Below, in pieces: positions 43,597 to 51,814 of a stretch of 56,131 nucleotides of DNA (the first letter of the stretch is position 1; every line of letters starts with the position of its first letter). Source of the DNA: Ruminococcus sp. (GTDB lineage: Bacteria; Bacillota; Clostridia; Oscillospirales; Acutalibacteraceae); the NCBI GenBank assembly GCA_017473955.1, contig JAFUIK010000033.1:1-56131 (forward strand), written 5' to 3'. The notes beneath the pieces are model-generated. The model was not told the DNA's origin. It worked only from the letters and a program-made list of their open reading frames with translations, and made no database searches. Position numbers and translations under genes: made by a program.

Positions 43597-43788
43597 TCAC
43601 TTAGTTAACTCGTTCAGGTCACATGATAAAACTGAACAAATTTTCAAAAGAATTTCAAACTTCGGTTCAGTATCGCCTTTCTCCCACCTGATTACAGACA
43701 CTCTTTCTACTCCGAGCTTATCTGCAAACTCTTTCATTGTCAGTCCTTTTGATTCTCTCAAATGTTTAATATTTTCTCCTAAACTCAT
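43597..43788 (-). CDS. XRE-family HTH protein in the retron operon
   Basis: A 63-aa single-domain helix-turn-helix protein: NIKHLRESKGLTMKEFADKL then GVERVSVIRWEKGDTEP, ending LLKICSVLSCDLNELTK. It starts 33 nt after the reverse transcriptase stop and shares its terminator, so it is co-transcribed. Small HTH proteins accompany some retron types, where they may act as effector, antitoxin or regulator; which applies here cannot be told. Confidence 0.85.
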   Translation of the reverse strand: MSLGENIKHLRESKGLTMKEFADKLGVERVSVIRWEKGDTEPKFEILLKICSVLSCDLNELTK

Positions 43789-43821
43789 AATATCGACCCC
43801 TAAATGATAATGAATAATTTA

Positions 43822-44883
43822 TTACTGCAACATCGTTTGCCACTCATACTTTTCTATACTTTTTTCTAAATCTGCTTTAAGATTCAGCATTTGTTGATTC
43901 TCCGGTTCTATTTGTAATACATAATTAATTCTCCCTATAAGAGAACTATAGTAGCTATATACTGATTCATATTCGCTATCTTTCAAGTGTTTAAAAGCAT
44001 CTAGCACACCATATTTTGTGACATAGTGAATCTCTTGGCGAAGCTTTCTACGATAATCAGACGATACTCTCGCCCTTTCATTTACGACCAAACGTGTAAC
44101 TTCCTGACGATTAGTGTTCGTAATAAAATGTGTTTTATTTTGATTGATTTCAAAGCCCATATTTTCAAGCAACGCTTTCGCCTTTAAATACGCAGGATAA
44201 ACTGAACTATCACCCGAAACAGTAATATCATCACAATATCGTGTATAAGAAAAGCTCCGCTTTTCACACCATTTTCCAAAATAATCATCGAAACTTTTCA
44301 TCACTATATTTGATAACGCAGGAGAAGTTGGTGCACCCTGTGGCAGTACATCCTGATGACAGCATAGCATTGTCAGAATTGTACCAATCTGTTTTGGATA
44401 ACGGCAAGTATTAAACACGCTACTATAGACCTGAGTAAAAGTTATACTGTCAAAAAAGTGGCGCAAATCCATTTTCAAAAGATACTTTTCACCACAATGA
44501 GGCTTTGCATTATCAATAAGTTTTGCTCCTTTGTGATATGCTGTAGCGTATTTTGAAACAGGTATTTTATATAGAATTTCTTTGAGTATTATGTTTTGGA
44601 TAGCTTTTAATCTTGTTCTAGGCGAGTATAAAACTCGAATATCTCCATTGGATTTTTTAATATTGATTTGTTTGTAATTCTGATCACAATTTCGAATAAG
44701 TGAAAACAGATTTTTTCTGCCAATTGCAAACATATCACTCAACTGATAAGTATCGTAAATAAATGGTACTGTATTCGTACTGGAAAAATCCAGAACCATT
44801 TCTACGGCTTCCATTAAACCGATTTTGCTTACCATATTCATATCACATTCAAAAAACTCAACAGTTTCATTTACAACTTTCAT
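43822..44883 (-). CDS. Retron reverse transcriptase
   Basis: A 353-aa retron-type RT. The retron signature AYHKGAKLIDNAKPH (115-129) precedes MDLRHFFDSI (138-147, catalytic Asp139), then QGAPTSPALSNIV (182-194), the active site YCDD (216-219) in YTRYCDDITVSG, and VTRLVVN (262-268) in the place of the usual VTG motif 7. Two departures from the commonest forms are Cys for Ala in the active-site box and Arg for Gly in motif 7. AGAGG lies 6 nt before the ATG. The msr-msd RNA is 20 nt upstream. Confidence 0.95.
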   Translation of the reverse strand: MKVVNETVEFFECDMNMVSKIGLMEAVEMVLDFSSTNTVPFIYDTYQLSDMFAIGRKNLFSLIRNCDQNYKQINIKKSNGDIRVLYSPRTRLKAIQNIILKEILYKIPVSKYATAYHKGAKLIDNAKPHCGEKYLLKMDLRHFFDSITFTQVYSSVFNTCRYPKQIGTILTMLCCHQDVLPQGAPTSPALSNIVMKSFDDYFGKWCEKRSFSYTRYCDDITVSGDSSVYPAYLKAKALLENMGFEINQNKTHFITNTNRQEVTRLVVNERARVSSDYRRKLRQEIHYVTKYGVLDAFKHLKDSEYESVYSYYSSLIGRINYVLQIEPENQQMLNLKADLEKSIEKYEWQTMLQ

Positions 44884-44903
44884 AAATACCTCTTAATAAA
44901 AAA

Positions 44904-45100
44904 CTGCTCTTTCACAATACAAAATGTCCAAACACAAGCGGATGTGACTTCTGAATCATAAAATGATTTCTTAGTCATAGGAGCGTTGTTTGGTACGAAC
45001 ATTCTAAGGAATGTTCTATCTCAATTTAAAATTAACAGAACAGCGACTCGCTGTCCCCTCTTAAAACGATTTTAAGATGTGCGCTATTGTGAAAGAGCAG
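44904..45100 (-). ncRNA. Retron msr-msd RNA
   Basis: Perfect 16-nt inverted repeats, a1 at 45085-45100 and a2 at 44904-44919 (CTGCTCTTTCACAATA and its complement), enclose 165 nt. Right after a1 comes AGC, whose G (45084) is the expected branching guanosine. msr hairpins follow: CTTAAAA/TTTTAAG (45060-45076), ACAGC/GCTGT (45040-45054) and GAACATTC/GAATGTTC (44997-45016). The msd is the long hairpin 44928-44993, closed by CCAAACA/TGTTTGG with inner TGACT/AGTCA and AATCA/TGATT. Order, size and position before the RT match known retrons. Confidence 0.93.
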
Positions 45101-45115
45101 ATATTCTATACTAGA

Positions 45116-45144
45116 ACTATATCATATCCTCTTTTCAGTTTCAA
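45116..45144 (-). promoter_or_regulatory. Promoter of the retron RNA
   Basis: Minus-strand TTGAAA (45139-45144), 17 nt, TATAGT (45116-45121). Transcription would start near 45109, just ahead of a1. Confidence 0.78.
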
Positions 45145-45191
45145 TATAGCATTTATTATGTACTATTTTCAACCCATAGTATTTTATACAA

Positions 45192-45213
45192 TGTATCTAT
45201 CAAATTGATACAA
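45192..45213. promoter_or_regulatory. Possible operator palindrome
   Basis: TGTATC and GATACA flank a 9-nt spacer between the divergent retron promoter and the plus-strand DnaB-like fragment. It could bind the small HTH protein; inference only. Confidence 0.3.
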
Positions 45214-45221
45214 AGGGGTGC

Positions 45222-45506
45222 TATATCATAAACAAATCAGTAACACAAACAGGCTTTGATACAATAGACAGCACTATAGGCGGTTTTCATAATGGAGATT
45301 TAATCTTTTTGTGTTCTCGACCTGAAATTGATAAGACAAGCTTTGCTTTAAATATTGCCAAAAACATATTAGATAGAGCACATAGAAAACTGTTGAATTT
45401 TGTAATATCAGGTAGTAAGATTGTAATAAAGGAGAGTAATACTATTAGTTCCCCCTACATATTATGGGTTGTTTTTACCCCACACTTTCTAGTAATATAT
45501 AAATAA
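45222..45506 (+). pseudogene. Fragment of a DnaB-like helicase
   Basis: The frame reads TQTGFDTIDSTIGGFHNGD, then LIFLCSRPEIDKTSFALNIA, which aligns with the Walker A region of DnaB helicases, but the lysine-bearing loop has RPEIDKT where a glycine is expected before K. No canonical start codon follows the AAAGGGGTG site, and the frame soon turns into unrelated sequence before its stop. A truncated remnant. Confidence 0.65.
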
Positions 45507-45557
45507 TAAATAACCTATTGTTTGGTAAAAATATTTAGATTTAGGCGGTGCAATATT

Positions 45558-46154
45558 ATGAAATCAATTTATGTACTTACAGTAGAAACAAATCTCACTA
45601 AAATGCTTAGAGGTAATTGTGAAGCTAAGGTATACGAAAAGGACATAAAAGTTTTTGCAGATTTTGAATCAGCAAAAACAGGTATGCGTTCTATAATCAA
45701 AGAATTTGCAACAACAAAAAACGAAATCTTTGACGGCAACGGAAGCATTATCGGTTTTGACGAAGAATTTGAATATGCTGTTGAAGAAGCTAAATTTTTC
45801 GATTATTCAGAAAGTGCTTTTGAATATATAAACAACATTCCTCAGATATTAAAATCATATTTCTTGGGAGATGAAGTTTCTTTCAGTGGTATATTTTACG
45901 AGGAATTCCTAACTTGCGATTTTGAAATAAGCGCTGATTGTTCAGGATGGAGCGATATACCTCTAAAGCTCACAGGAGAATTTTGTCTGCCTTTCAGATT
46001 GTATGGTAATTTTAATCCTCCTTTAATGCAGATTAACACCTTTGATATGAGCGACCCTGACAAAACATATGTAATAAGAATCCGCAGTGCTTGCGAGGAG
46101 TGGGACCAGCCTGCTTTCATTTATCTTGAACTGCGTAAGGTTAATGTAGAATAA
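45558..46154 (+). CDS. Unknown 198-aa protein
   Basis: No family recognised. An acidic, soluble protein starting MKSIYVLTVETNLTKMLRGN, with GSIIGFDEEFEYAVEEAKFF in the middle and a beta-rich C-terminus (PDKTYVIRIRSACEEWDQPA). The start is the ATG at 45558 with AGGCGGTG upstream; the open frame goes back to 45522. First gene of a plus-strand series leading to the WYL regulator. Confidence 0.7.
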   Translation: MKSIYVLTVETNLTKMLRGNCEAKVYEKDIKVFADFESAKTGMRSIIKEFATTKNEIFDGNGSIIGFDEEFEYAVEEAKFFDYSESAFEYINNIPQILKSYFLGDEVSFSGIFYEEFLTCDFEISADCSGWSDIPLKLTGEFCLPFRLYGNFNPPLMQINTFDMSDPDKTYVIRIRSACEEWDQPAFIYLELRKVNVE

Positions 46155-46175
46155 TTTTAATTATTGGAGGTTAAT

Positions 46176-46997
46176 ATGTGTAACACAACAAAAGAAACAA
46201 AAGAATTTTTTATGTTTTCGTATTTTGGTATTTTACCTAAAGGGATATTCAAAGAAAAAAAGAATAACGGAGAGTTTTCTGAATTTCAAAAATATGAAGA
46301 CTATGTAGCTTACAAATGTTCTTATCGTGCTTATCTTGATGTTTGCAGAACAATCAAATATTCCGTTTCATCCACAATAATATATAAAAATAAAGATAGT
46401 ATCAAAAAATATGACGGCTACATAAAACTAAAAGAGGCATTTATAAATTATGAAATAAATCTTATTTTAGAGAACCTTGAATCTTTGTTAACAAAAGATA
46501 ATTATGATACTGAGCACAATTCATTGTGTACTAAAATGTTGTTCAAAAATAACAATGAAGTTGAGTCTAAACTTTTAGATAACATTAAAGATGGTGAGTA
46601 TAAAAACAAAACAAGTAAAGCTTTTAAAGATTTCTATTTATTTAAAACCAATGAAGAATTAGATGAAGTATTTAAATATGGTATGGCTCAGAAATGGCTT
46701 AATATGACCATCAAAAATCTTCTATTAGCCGAAGATATGTTTAATGGTTGTACAGGCTATGGAAATATTCTCAAAGAAAACAGAGCGAAATTTCACGTTC
46801 CTGTTGATAAGAATATACTCAATGCAGCTAAAAGTTTAGGTATTAATAAAATTCTTGGCAAAACCTATTCTATCGAAGGATGGAGCAATTGGGAGGAACC
46901 CACCTACACCGAGTTTATTAGATTATTGAAAGACAAATTACAAAAAACATCTATGTTAGACTGGGAACATTCAGCTTGGATGGAATACGCTGAATAA
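46176..46997 (+). CDS. Unknown 273-aa protein
   Basis: No family recognised. Lysine- and asparagine-rich, mostly helical by composition, with FFMFSYFGILPKGIFKEKKN near the N-terminus and TYSIEGWSNWEEPTYTEF near the C-terminus. ATG at 46176 after TGGAGGT. The DNA is visibly more AT-rich than the core genome, consistent with foreign origin. Gap of 21 nt to the previous gene. Confidence 0.7.
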   Translation: MCNTTKETKEFFMFSYFGILPKGIFKEKKNNGEFSEFQKYEDYVAYKCSYRAYLDVCRTIKYSVSSTIIYKNKDSIKKYDGYIKLKEAFINYEINLILENLESLLTKDNYDTEHNSLCTKMLFKNNNEVESKLLDNIKDGEYKNKTSKAFKDFYLFKTNEELDEVFKYGMAQKWLNMTIKNLLLAEDMFNGCTGYGNILKENRAKFHVPVDKNILNAAKSLGINKILGKTYSIEGWSNWEEPTYTEFIRLLKDKLQKTSMLDWEHSAWMEYAE

Positions 46998-47022
46998 ATA
47001 TAAATTCAGGAGAATCAATACT

Positions 47023-47478
47023 ATGAAAAATAATATTTTTGAATATAAACAAATAGTAAACTCATTGACTGATGAGTGGGACGAAATGAATAGTAGCCTA
47101 TATTATAGATGGAGCAAAGATAATACAAAATACTTTAAAAAACTCATTAGAAAGACTCATAAATTTTTCCTGCCTTACTGTGGTAAAGGAACACTTCCTA
47201 AAGAATCAATCAGTATTTTGCTATTAATGAATCAATTCATTAATTTTTATGATACTGCAAATAACTTTGAAATAAATATAAGTGATTTTCAAAGGATAAC
47301 AAAAGGACTTATTAATGCAATAATATCGGAAGATAATGATTATTTATATAAACAAGGAAAGTTTTATGTTTTGATAGATAGTAGTAATACTATTTTTGAT
47401 ATCAACAATTTTTCGATTGGTTTAGATTTTTGTTTAGATATAGATTTTGATCTTGATGATTTTGAAGATGACTGTTGA
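47023..47478 (+). CDS. Unknown 151-aa acidic-tailed protein
   Basis: No family recognised. Residues 1-110 look helical (WDEMNSSLYYRWSKDNTKYF), and the last 15 residues are almost all acidic (DIDFDLDDFEDDC). The ATG follows CAGGAGA. It sits 25 nt after the previous gene and 23 nt before the WYL gene, so it is probably in the same operon. Confidence 0.68.
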   Translation: MKNNIFEYKQIVNSLTDEWDEMNSSLYYRWSKDNTKYFKKLIRKTHKFFLPYCGKGTLPKESISILLLMNQFINFYDTANNFEINISDFQRITKGLINAIISEDNDYLYKQGKFYVLIDSSNTIFDINNFSIGLDFCLDIDFDLDDFEDDC

Positions 47479-47501
47479 TATTTTTGCCTTGAGGTGATCA
47501 T

Positions 47502-48554
47502 ATGTGTGCTATGCAACCTAAAAAGTTATTGATTATGAATATCCTTGATATTCTGAAAAAGTATACTGACGAAAACCACAGGTTAAGTCAGAAAGAAATC
47601 GAGGAAATTCTCCTAAACGAATATGAGATGAAAACTGACAGAAAAACTGTCAAACGCAATCTGATGAATCTTATCGAGTTCGGTTATGACCTTGAATACA
47701 GCGAATCGCTCAGAGTTTATAAGAACAAAGATGGTAAAGATGAAAAAAGCTACATTCTCTCTGACTTTTATCTCAATCGTGAGTTCAGCGACAGTGAACT
47801 AAGATTGCTTATTGATAGTGTGCTATTTTCAAAGCATATTCCCTACTCCCAGTGCAAAGAGCTTGTTGAAAAACTCGAAGGACTTTCTAACATTTACTTT
47901 AAATCCAAGGTAAAGCACATCTGCAATCTGCCCGATAATCAACCTTCAAACAGCCAGCTCTTCTACACAATAGAAATCCTCGACGAAGCAATCAGTAAAG
48001 GGCGTCAGGTTTCTTTTACATACAACCACTTTGATATAGACAAAAAACTCCACCCGAATACAACTTCAGATGGAGTTCAGCGCAAATACATAATAAATCC
48101 GTATCAGATTGTCGCAACAAACGGCAGATACTATCTTATCTGTAACTACGATAAATATGACGATGTTTCAAACTACAGACTTGACAGAATCACCGACATA
48201 AAGCTACTCGACACTCCCGCTAAGTCCAAAAGAAAAGTCAAGGGTATCGAAAACGGATTGGATTTACCAAAGCACCTTGCCGAAAACCTCTATATGTTTT
48301 CAGGTGAAAGTGTAGTAGTAAAATTCATCGCTAAAAGATATATCTTAAACGATGTCATCGACTGGTTCGGAAAAGACATAAAATTTTCTGATGCAACTGA
48401 TGACGAAGTGACGGTTACTGTTAAGGTGAATCAAATCGCAATGAAAATGTGGGCATTAAAATACTCACGACACATCAGAGTGATTTCTCCACAATCACTC
48501 GTCGATAAAATTAAAGAAGACATCAAATTTGCGATGAAAAATTATGAGGGGTAA
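47502..48554 (+). CDS. WYL-domain transcriptional regulator
   Basis: A 350-aa regulator. Residues about 8-75 form a winged helix (RLSQKEIEEILLNEYEMKTD then RKTVKRNLMNLIEFG). The WYL domain (about 160-240) contains VSFTYNHFDIDKKLHPN, INPYQIVATNGRYYLICNYD and NYRLDRITDIKLL. A C-terminal extension follows. WYL proteins sense ligands, often nucleic acid fragments, and regulate defence genes. Three nt separate its stop from the UDG-like gene. TTGAGGTG precedes the ATG. Confidence 0.92.
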   Translation: MCAMQPKKLLIMNILDILKKYTDENHRLSQKEIEEILLNEYEMKTDRKTVKRNLMNLIEFGYDLEYSESLRVYKNKDGKDEKSYILSDFYLNREFSDSELRLLIDSVLFSKHIPYSQCKELVEKLEGLSNIYFKSKVKHICNLPDNQPSNSQLFYTIEILDEAISKGRQVSFTYNHFDIDKKLHPNTTSDGVQRKYIINPYQIVATNGRYYLICNYDKYDDVSNYRLDRITDIKLLDTPAKSKRKVKGIENGLDLPKHLAENLYMFSGESVVVKFIAKRYILNDVIDWFGKDIKFSDATDDEVTVTVKVNQIAMKMWALKYSRHIRVISPQSLVDKIKEDIKFAMKNYEG

Positions 48555-48557
48555 ATT

Positions 48558-49196
48558 ATGGATAAAGATATAGAAAAATTCACAACGCTTGAAGAGCTAT
48601 TCAATAAATGGAGAACAGAAAAAGGACACGAATTCTTTTGCAAAGACGGATTTATTGATGAAGATACCTTTAAAAAACAAGAGAAAAAAATCCTCTTTAT
48701 AGCAAAAGAATCTAACATTTCTGTGGATGATTATAAGGAAGATTATTACTGGCTTCAAAGTGTTGTCCACGGAGATAGCGTTCCTAAAATATCATCAAGG
48801 CGTATTCTGATAATGACAAACGCTTTGTTTAGTGATGACTTTGACACAGTAAAAAAAGACCCTAAAGGTTATAATATCTTAGAAAAAATAGCTTATATGA
48901 ACATCAACAAGTGCGGTGGTGGTAGCAGATCAAAAGATAATGAACTCGAAGAATATGCTAAAACGTACAAAGAATATATAGAAAAAGAAATCAATATAAT
49001 CAATCCTGACCTAATAGTGTGTGGCAGTAGTATAGTACATAATATTGTAGGCGGTATTGTAGAACGCAAGAATGATAGACCCTATTTAGTAGAAGTTTAT
49101 CATCCAAGTTATTATCGTATTTCAGACAAAGAATACTTGAAGCGTTTCTATAATGAGTTAAAGAATATACAAAAAAACAAACAAAGACATAATTAA
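48558..49196 (+). CDS. Uracil-DNA-glycosylase superfamily-like protein
   Basis: A 212-aa protein with the layout of the UDG fold: ILFIAKESN (45-53) on the first strand where UDG has GxDP-type residues, YMNINK (113-118), NPDLIVCGSS (149-158) and the C-terminal YHPSYYR (181-187), which corresponds to the HPS-type motif B. The catalytic acid of classical UDG is not evident, so activity may differ. Coupled to the WYL regulator by position. Confidence 0.65.
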   Translation: MDKDIEKFTTLEELFNKWRTEKGHEFFCKDGFIDEDTFKKQEKKILFIAKESNISVDDYKEDYYWLQSVVHGDSVPKISSRRILIMTNALFSDDFDTVKKDPKGYNILEKIAYMNINKCGGGSRSKDNELEEYAKTYKEYIEKEINIINPDLIVCGSSIVHNIVGGIVERKNDRPYLVEVYHPSYYRISDKEYLKRFYNELKNIQKNKQRHN

Positions 49197-49245
49197 AGCC
49201 ACCACAACTGTGACGGCTTTTTCTATGTGCGTAGTATTAACTTTA

Positions 49246-49941
49246 CTAATCGTAAAGTTCGATTTTCGACAGAAAGATTCGTGGATTATACACCACAGCC
49301 CTGTCAGTATAGTCCTCCAGAAACCAGAAGTGTTCTATCATCGGCTGCATCATATTTGAATATAAATTTTCACTTTTACAGCTATTTTCTTTTGCACATA
49401 TCAGCACCGACATAGAGTTTAGCTTTTCAAAAACTTCGTCCCAAAATGTGCTAAAGAAAGCCTTTTTCCCTACAAATATAAAATCAGGCACCAAAAAGTA
49501 TTCGAGCAGGTTTTCGGCTATATCAATCATACTATGGTCAAAACTGAAATCAAGACCGATAAGCAAATCATCACAATTTTCCCACAAATCTTCAGCTCTC
49601 AGTACACCATTGCTAACTAAAGAACAAAGCTTTTTCAGAGCGTCTATACCTTTGCTGTTTTTAGCATAGCAGATAGTTTCCACTATATCGAGCGCCGTAT
49701 CCTCTATTGTCTTAACTTTAAACTTAACGCCGTATATAGGCTTTAGTTTTAAATCATCACAAATAGTAAGAAACATCTTAAGCGACTTAGTAGAACTATC
49801 ATCACAAAAGGCTACAGATTTCACATCATAATGCTTTGCGTACCAGTATATTTCTACCGGTTCGTTTATGCTTAAGTATTTTTGATTAAAATTCAGGATA
49901 TCTATCTGACTCAACCAAGGGTCACAAATATCAATGTTCAT
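49246..49941 (-). CDS. Divergent PHP-domain-like protein without metal ligands
   Basis: A 231-aa protein resembling the PHP domain of bacterial DNA polymerase III alpha subunits: YWYAKHYDVKSVAFCDDSST corresponds to the segment with AITDH, LKLKPIYGVKFKV to the one with PIxGxE, and ICYAKNSKGIDALKKLCSLV to the following helix. Histidines and glutamates that bind metal in true PHP domains are replaced (CDD for TDH, GVK for GxE), so it is probably not a nuclease. GGAGTGATT precedes the ATG. Role unknown; possibly a polymerase mimic. Confidence 0.5.
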   Translation of the reverse strand: MNIDICDPWLSQIDILNFNQKYLSINEPVEIYWYAKHYDVKSVAFCDDSSTKSLKMFLTICDDLKLKPIYGVKFKVKTIEDTALDIVETICYAKNSKGIDALKKLCSLVSNGVLRAEDLWENCDDLLIGLDFSFDHSMIDIAENLLEYFLVPDFIFVGKKAFFSTFWDEVFEKLNSMSVLICAKENSCKSENLYSNMMQPMIEHFWFLEDYTDRAVVYNPRIFLSKIELYD

Positions 49942-49953
49942 AAATAATCACTC

Positions 49954-49982
49954 CTGTTATCTTTATGACATAAGAATAACAG
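49954..49982. promoter_or_regulatory. 29-bp imperfect palindrome
   Basis: CTGTTATCTTTATG and CATAAGAATAACAG flank one A, matching at 12 of 14 positions. It lies 13 nt upstream of the PHP-like start, where a repressor or a recombinase could bind. Confidence 0.4.
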
Positions 49983-50100
49983 TTCTCGTGCCCTATAAAC
50001 AGGTCATGCAATTGAAACCGACTGAAAACAAAAAAACATCTTATGTTTATCTTTGTTTTATGCGACTCAAATTTTGACACCAAAAACGACATAATTCACG

Positions 50101-50129
50101 TTGACAAAAGTGACATTACAAGTTAACAT
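50101..50129 (+). promoter_or_regulatory. Promoter for the recombinase
   Basis: TTGACA (50101-50106), 17 nt, TAACAT (50124-50129). Confidence 0.7.
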
Positions 50130-50165
50130 ACGACAAACAAATACAAATTCTCAAAAGGGAGTGGT

Positions 50166-51782
50166 ATGATGACTGGTGTAATTTATGCTCGATATTCGAG
50201 CGACAATCAACGTGAAGAATCCATCGAAGGTCAGTTGCGTGAATGTAAAGCATTTGCTCAAAGCAACGACATTCAAATAGTCGGTACATATATCGACCGT
50301 GCATTATCTGCTAAGACTGACAATCGTCCTGACTTTCAGCGTATGATTAAGGATAGTGCAAATGGTCTGTTTGATACTATCATTGTGTGGAAACTAGACC
50401 GCTTTGCTCGTAACCGTTATGACTCTGCACACTACAAAGCATTACTGCGTAAAAATGGTGTAAAAGTTATATCTGCAACCGAAATCATTTCCGATACTGC
50501 GGAAGGTGTTTTGCTGGAATCTTTGCTTGAAGGTCTGGCTGAATATTACTCCGCTGACCTTGCAGAGAAAGTCTTAAGAGGTCTTACCGAAAACGCTCTC
50601 AAGTGTAAATATAATGGTGGTACGCTTCCTATCGGTTACACCATAGATTCCGAGCAATTCTTCCAAGTTGATCCGCTTACTGCCCCTGCCGTATTACAAG
50701 CCTTCATATCTTATGCAGAGGGTGCGAGTATGCAAGAGGTTACCGACCAACTAAACATTAAAGGTATTCGTACTAAACGTGGCGGTAAAATTAGCATAAA
50801 CAGCGTCACTCGTATGTTACACAACCGCAAGTACATCGGTGAATATAAATATCGAGATATTGTAAAACCAGGTGGTATCCCTGCTATTATTCCCGAAGAC
50901 TTATTTGATAAAGTTCAGGAACGCATGGTTTTAAATAAAAAAGCTCCGGCTAAACATAAAGCCGAAGACGAATACTTGCTTACTACCAAACTTTTCTGTG
51001 GAAAGTGCCAATGTCTTATGGTTGGCGAAAGTGGCACAAGCCAAATGAAGAAAAAGGTACACCGCTATTACAAATGCGTTAGTGTTAAGAAACATCAAGG
51101 TTGCGATAAGAAAACCGTCAGAAAAGAATGGATTGAAGATTTAACTATCGCATTTATACGCACGATTGTGTTTGATGATGATTTTGTGTCTATGCTCTGC
51201 GAAACAGCAACAAGAGTACAGCAACAAGAAAACACCACCCTACCGCTACTAAAAAAGCAATAAAATGATAATCTTAAAAGAATAGAGAATCTTCTCAAAG
51301 CAATTCAGCAAGGTATTCTCACACCCTCCACCAAACAGCGTATGGAAGATTTAGAAAAACAGAAAACAGAACTGTCAATCCAAATCATAAAAGAAGAAAT
51401 GACAAAACCTGTTATCTCTGCCGAGGAGATTGAAGCCTACTTCAACAGACTTCGCAAGTTGAATTTCAAAAAGATAGAACATCGCAGAAGATTAATAAAT
51501 ACCTTTATAAACAAAATTATTCTCTGGGATGATGGTAGAATCTATTTTGGATGCAACTACAAAGACTGCTCAAAAGAAATGACTTTTGCAGAACTCGAAG
51601 AAGCAAACGTCTTTAGTTCGGATATCAGTGCACTCGGTGCACCATCGTCGTCGCGGACCCAAAAGGTCTGCGACGATTTTTTAAATAGTCGCACGACCTT
51701 AATGTCGCTCCTCCTCTCCCCAAAATCTCAGATTTCGGGGACCCCCATTTTTACAGAAAAATCCGAACCCATTCTTATTTGA
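50166..51782 (+). pseudogene. Large serine recombinase interrupted by an in-frame stop
   Basis: The frame encodes a large serine recombinase: resolvase domain with YARYSSDNQREESIEGQ (nucleophile Ser11), the recombinase domain from about 155 and a zinc ribbon (CGKCQCLM then YYKCVSVKKHQGC). A TAA at 51261-51263 stops the 365-aa product, yet the same frame continues with NDNLKRIENLLKAIQQG and a normal coiled-coil end to about 51620. One codon change would restore it. The tail beyond (GAPSSSRTQKVCDD onward) runs through a terminator and looks accidental. AAAAGGGAG precedes the ATG. Confidence 0.88.
51648..51682 (+). terminator. Terminator inside the recombinase tail
   Basis: TCGTCGCGGACC and GGTCTGCGACGA form a 12-bp stem (one G-U) with a CAAAA loop and six T. 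It lies inside the last part of the open frame, suggesting that the true gene end was upstream. Confidence 0.85.
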
Positions 51783-51814
51783 GATGAGTTCGGATTTATT
51801 ATTTTTGAAGAGTA
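51781..51814 (+). repeat. Right copy of element-flanking direct repeat
   Basis: From GAGATGAGTTCGG to GAAGAGTA; 31 of 34 identical to 33560-33593. The hairpin AAATCCGAAC/GTTCGGATTT is conserved here too (51769-51778 pairs with 51788-51797). Confidence 0.6.

Noticed and set aside
33520-51644. GGTGCACCA shared by the tRNA-Leu 3' end and the recombinase tail, as possible att core
   Set aside because: Only 9 nt and the flanks do not match; the 34-nt repeat is the better boundary candidate.
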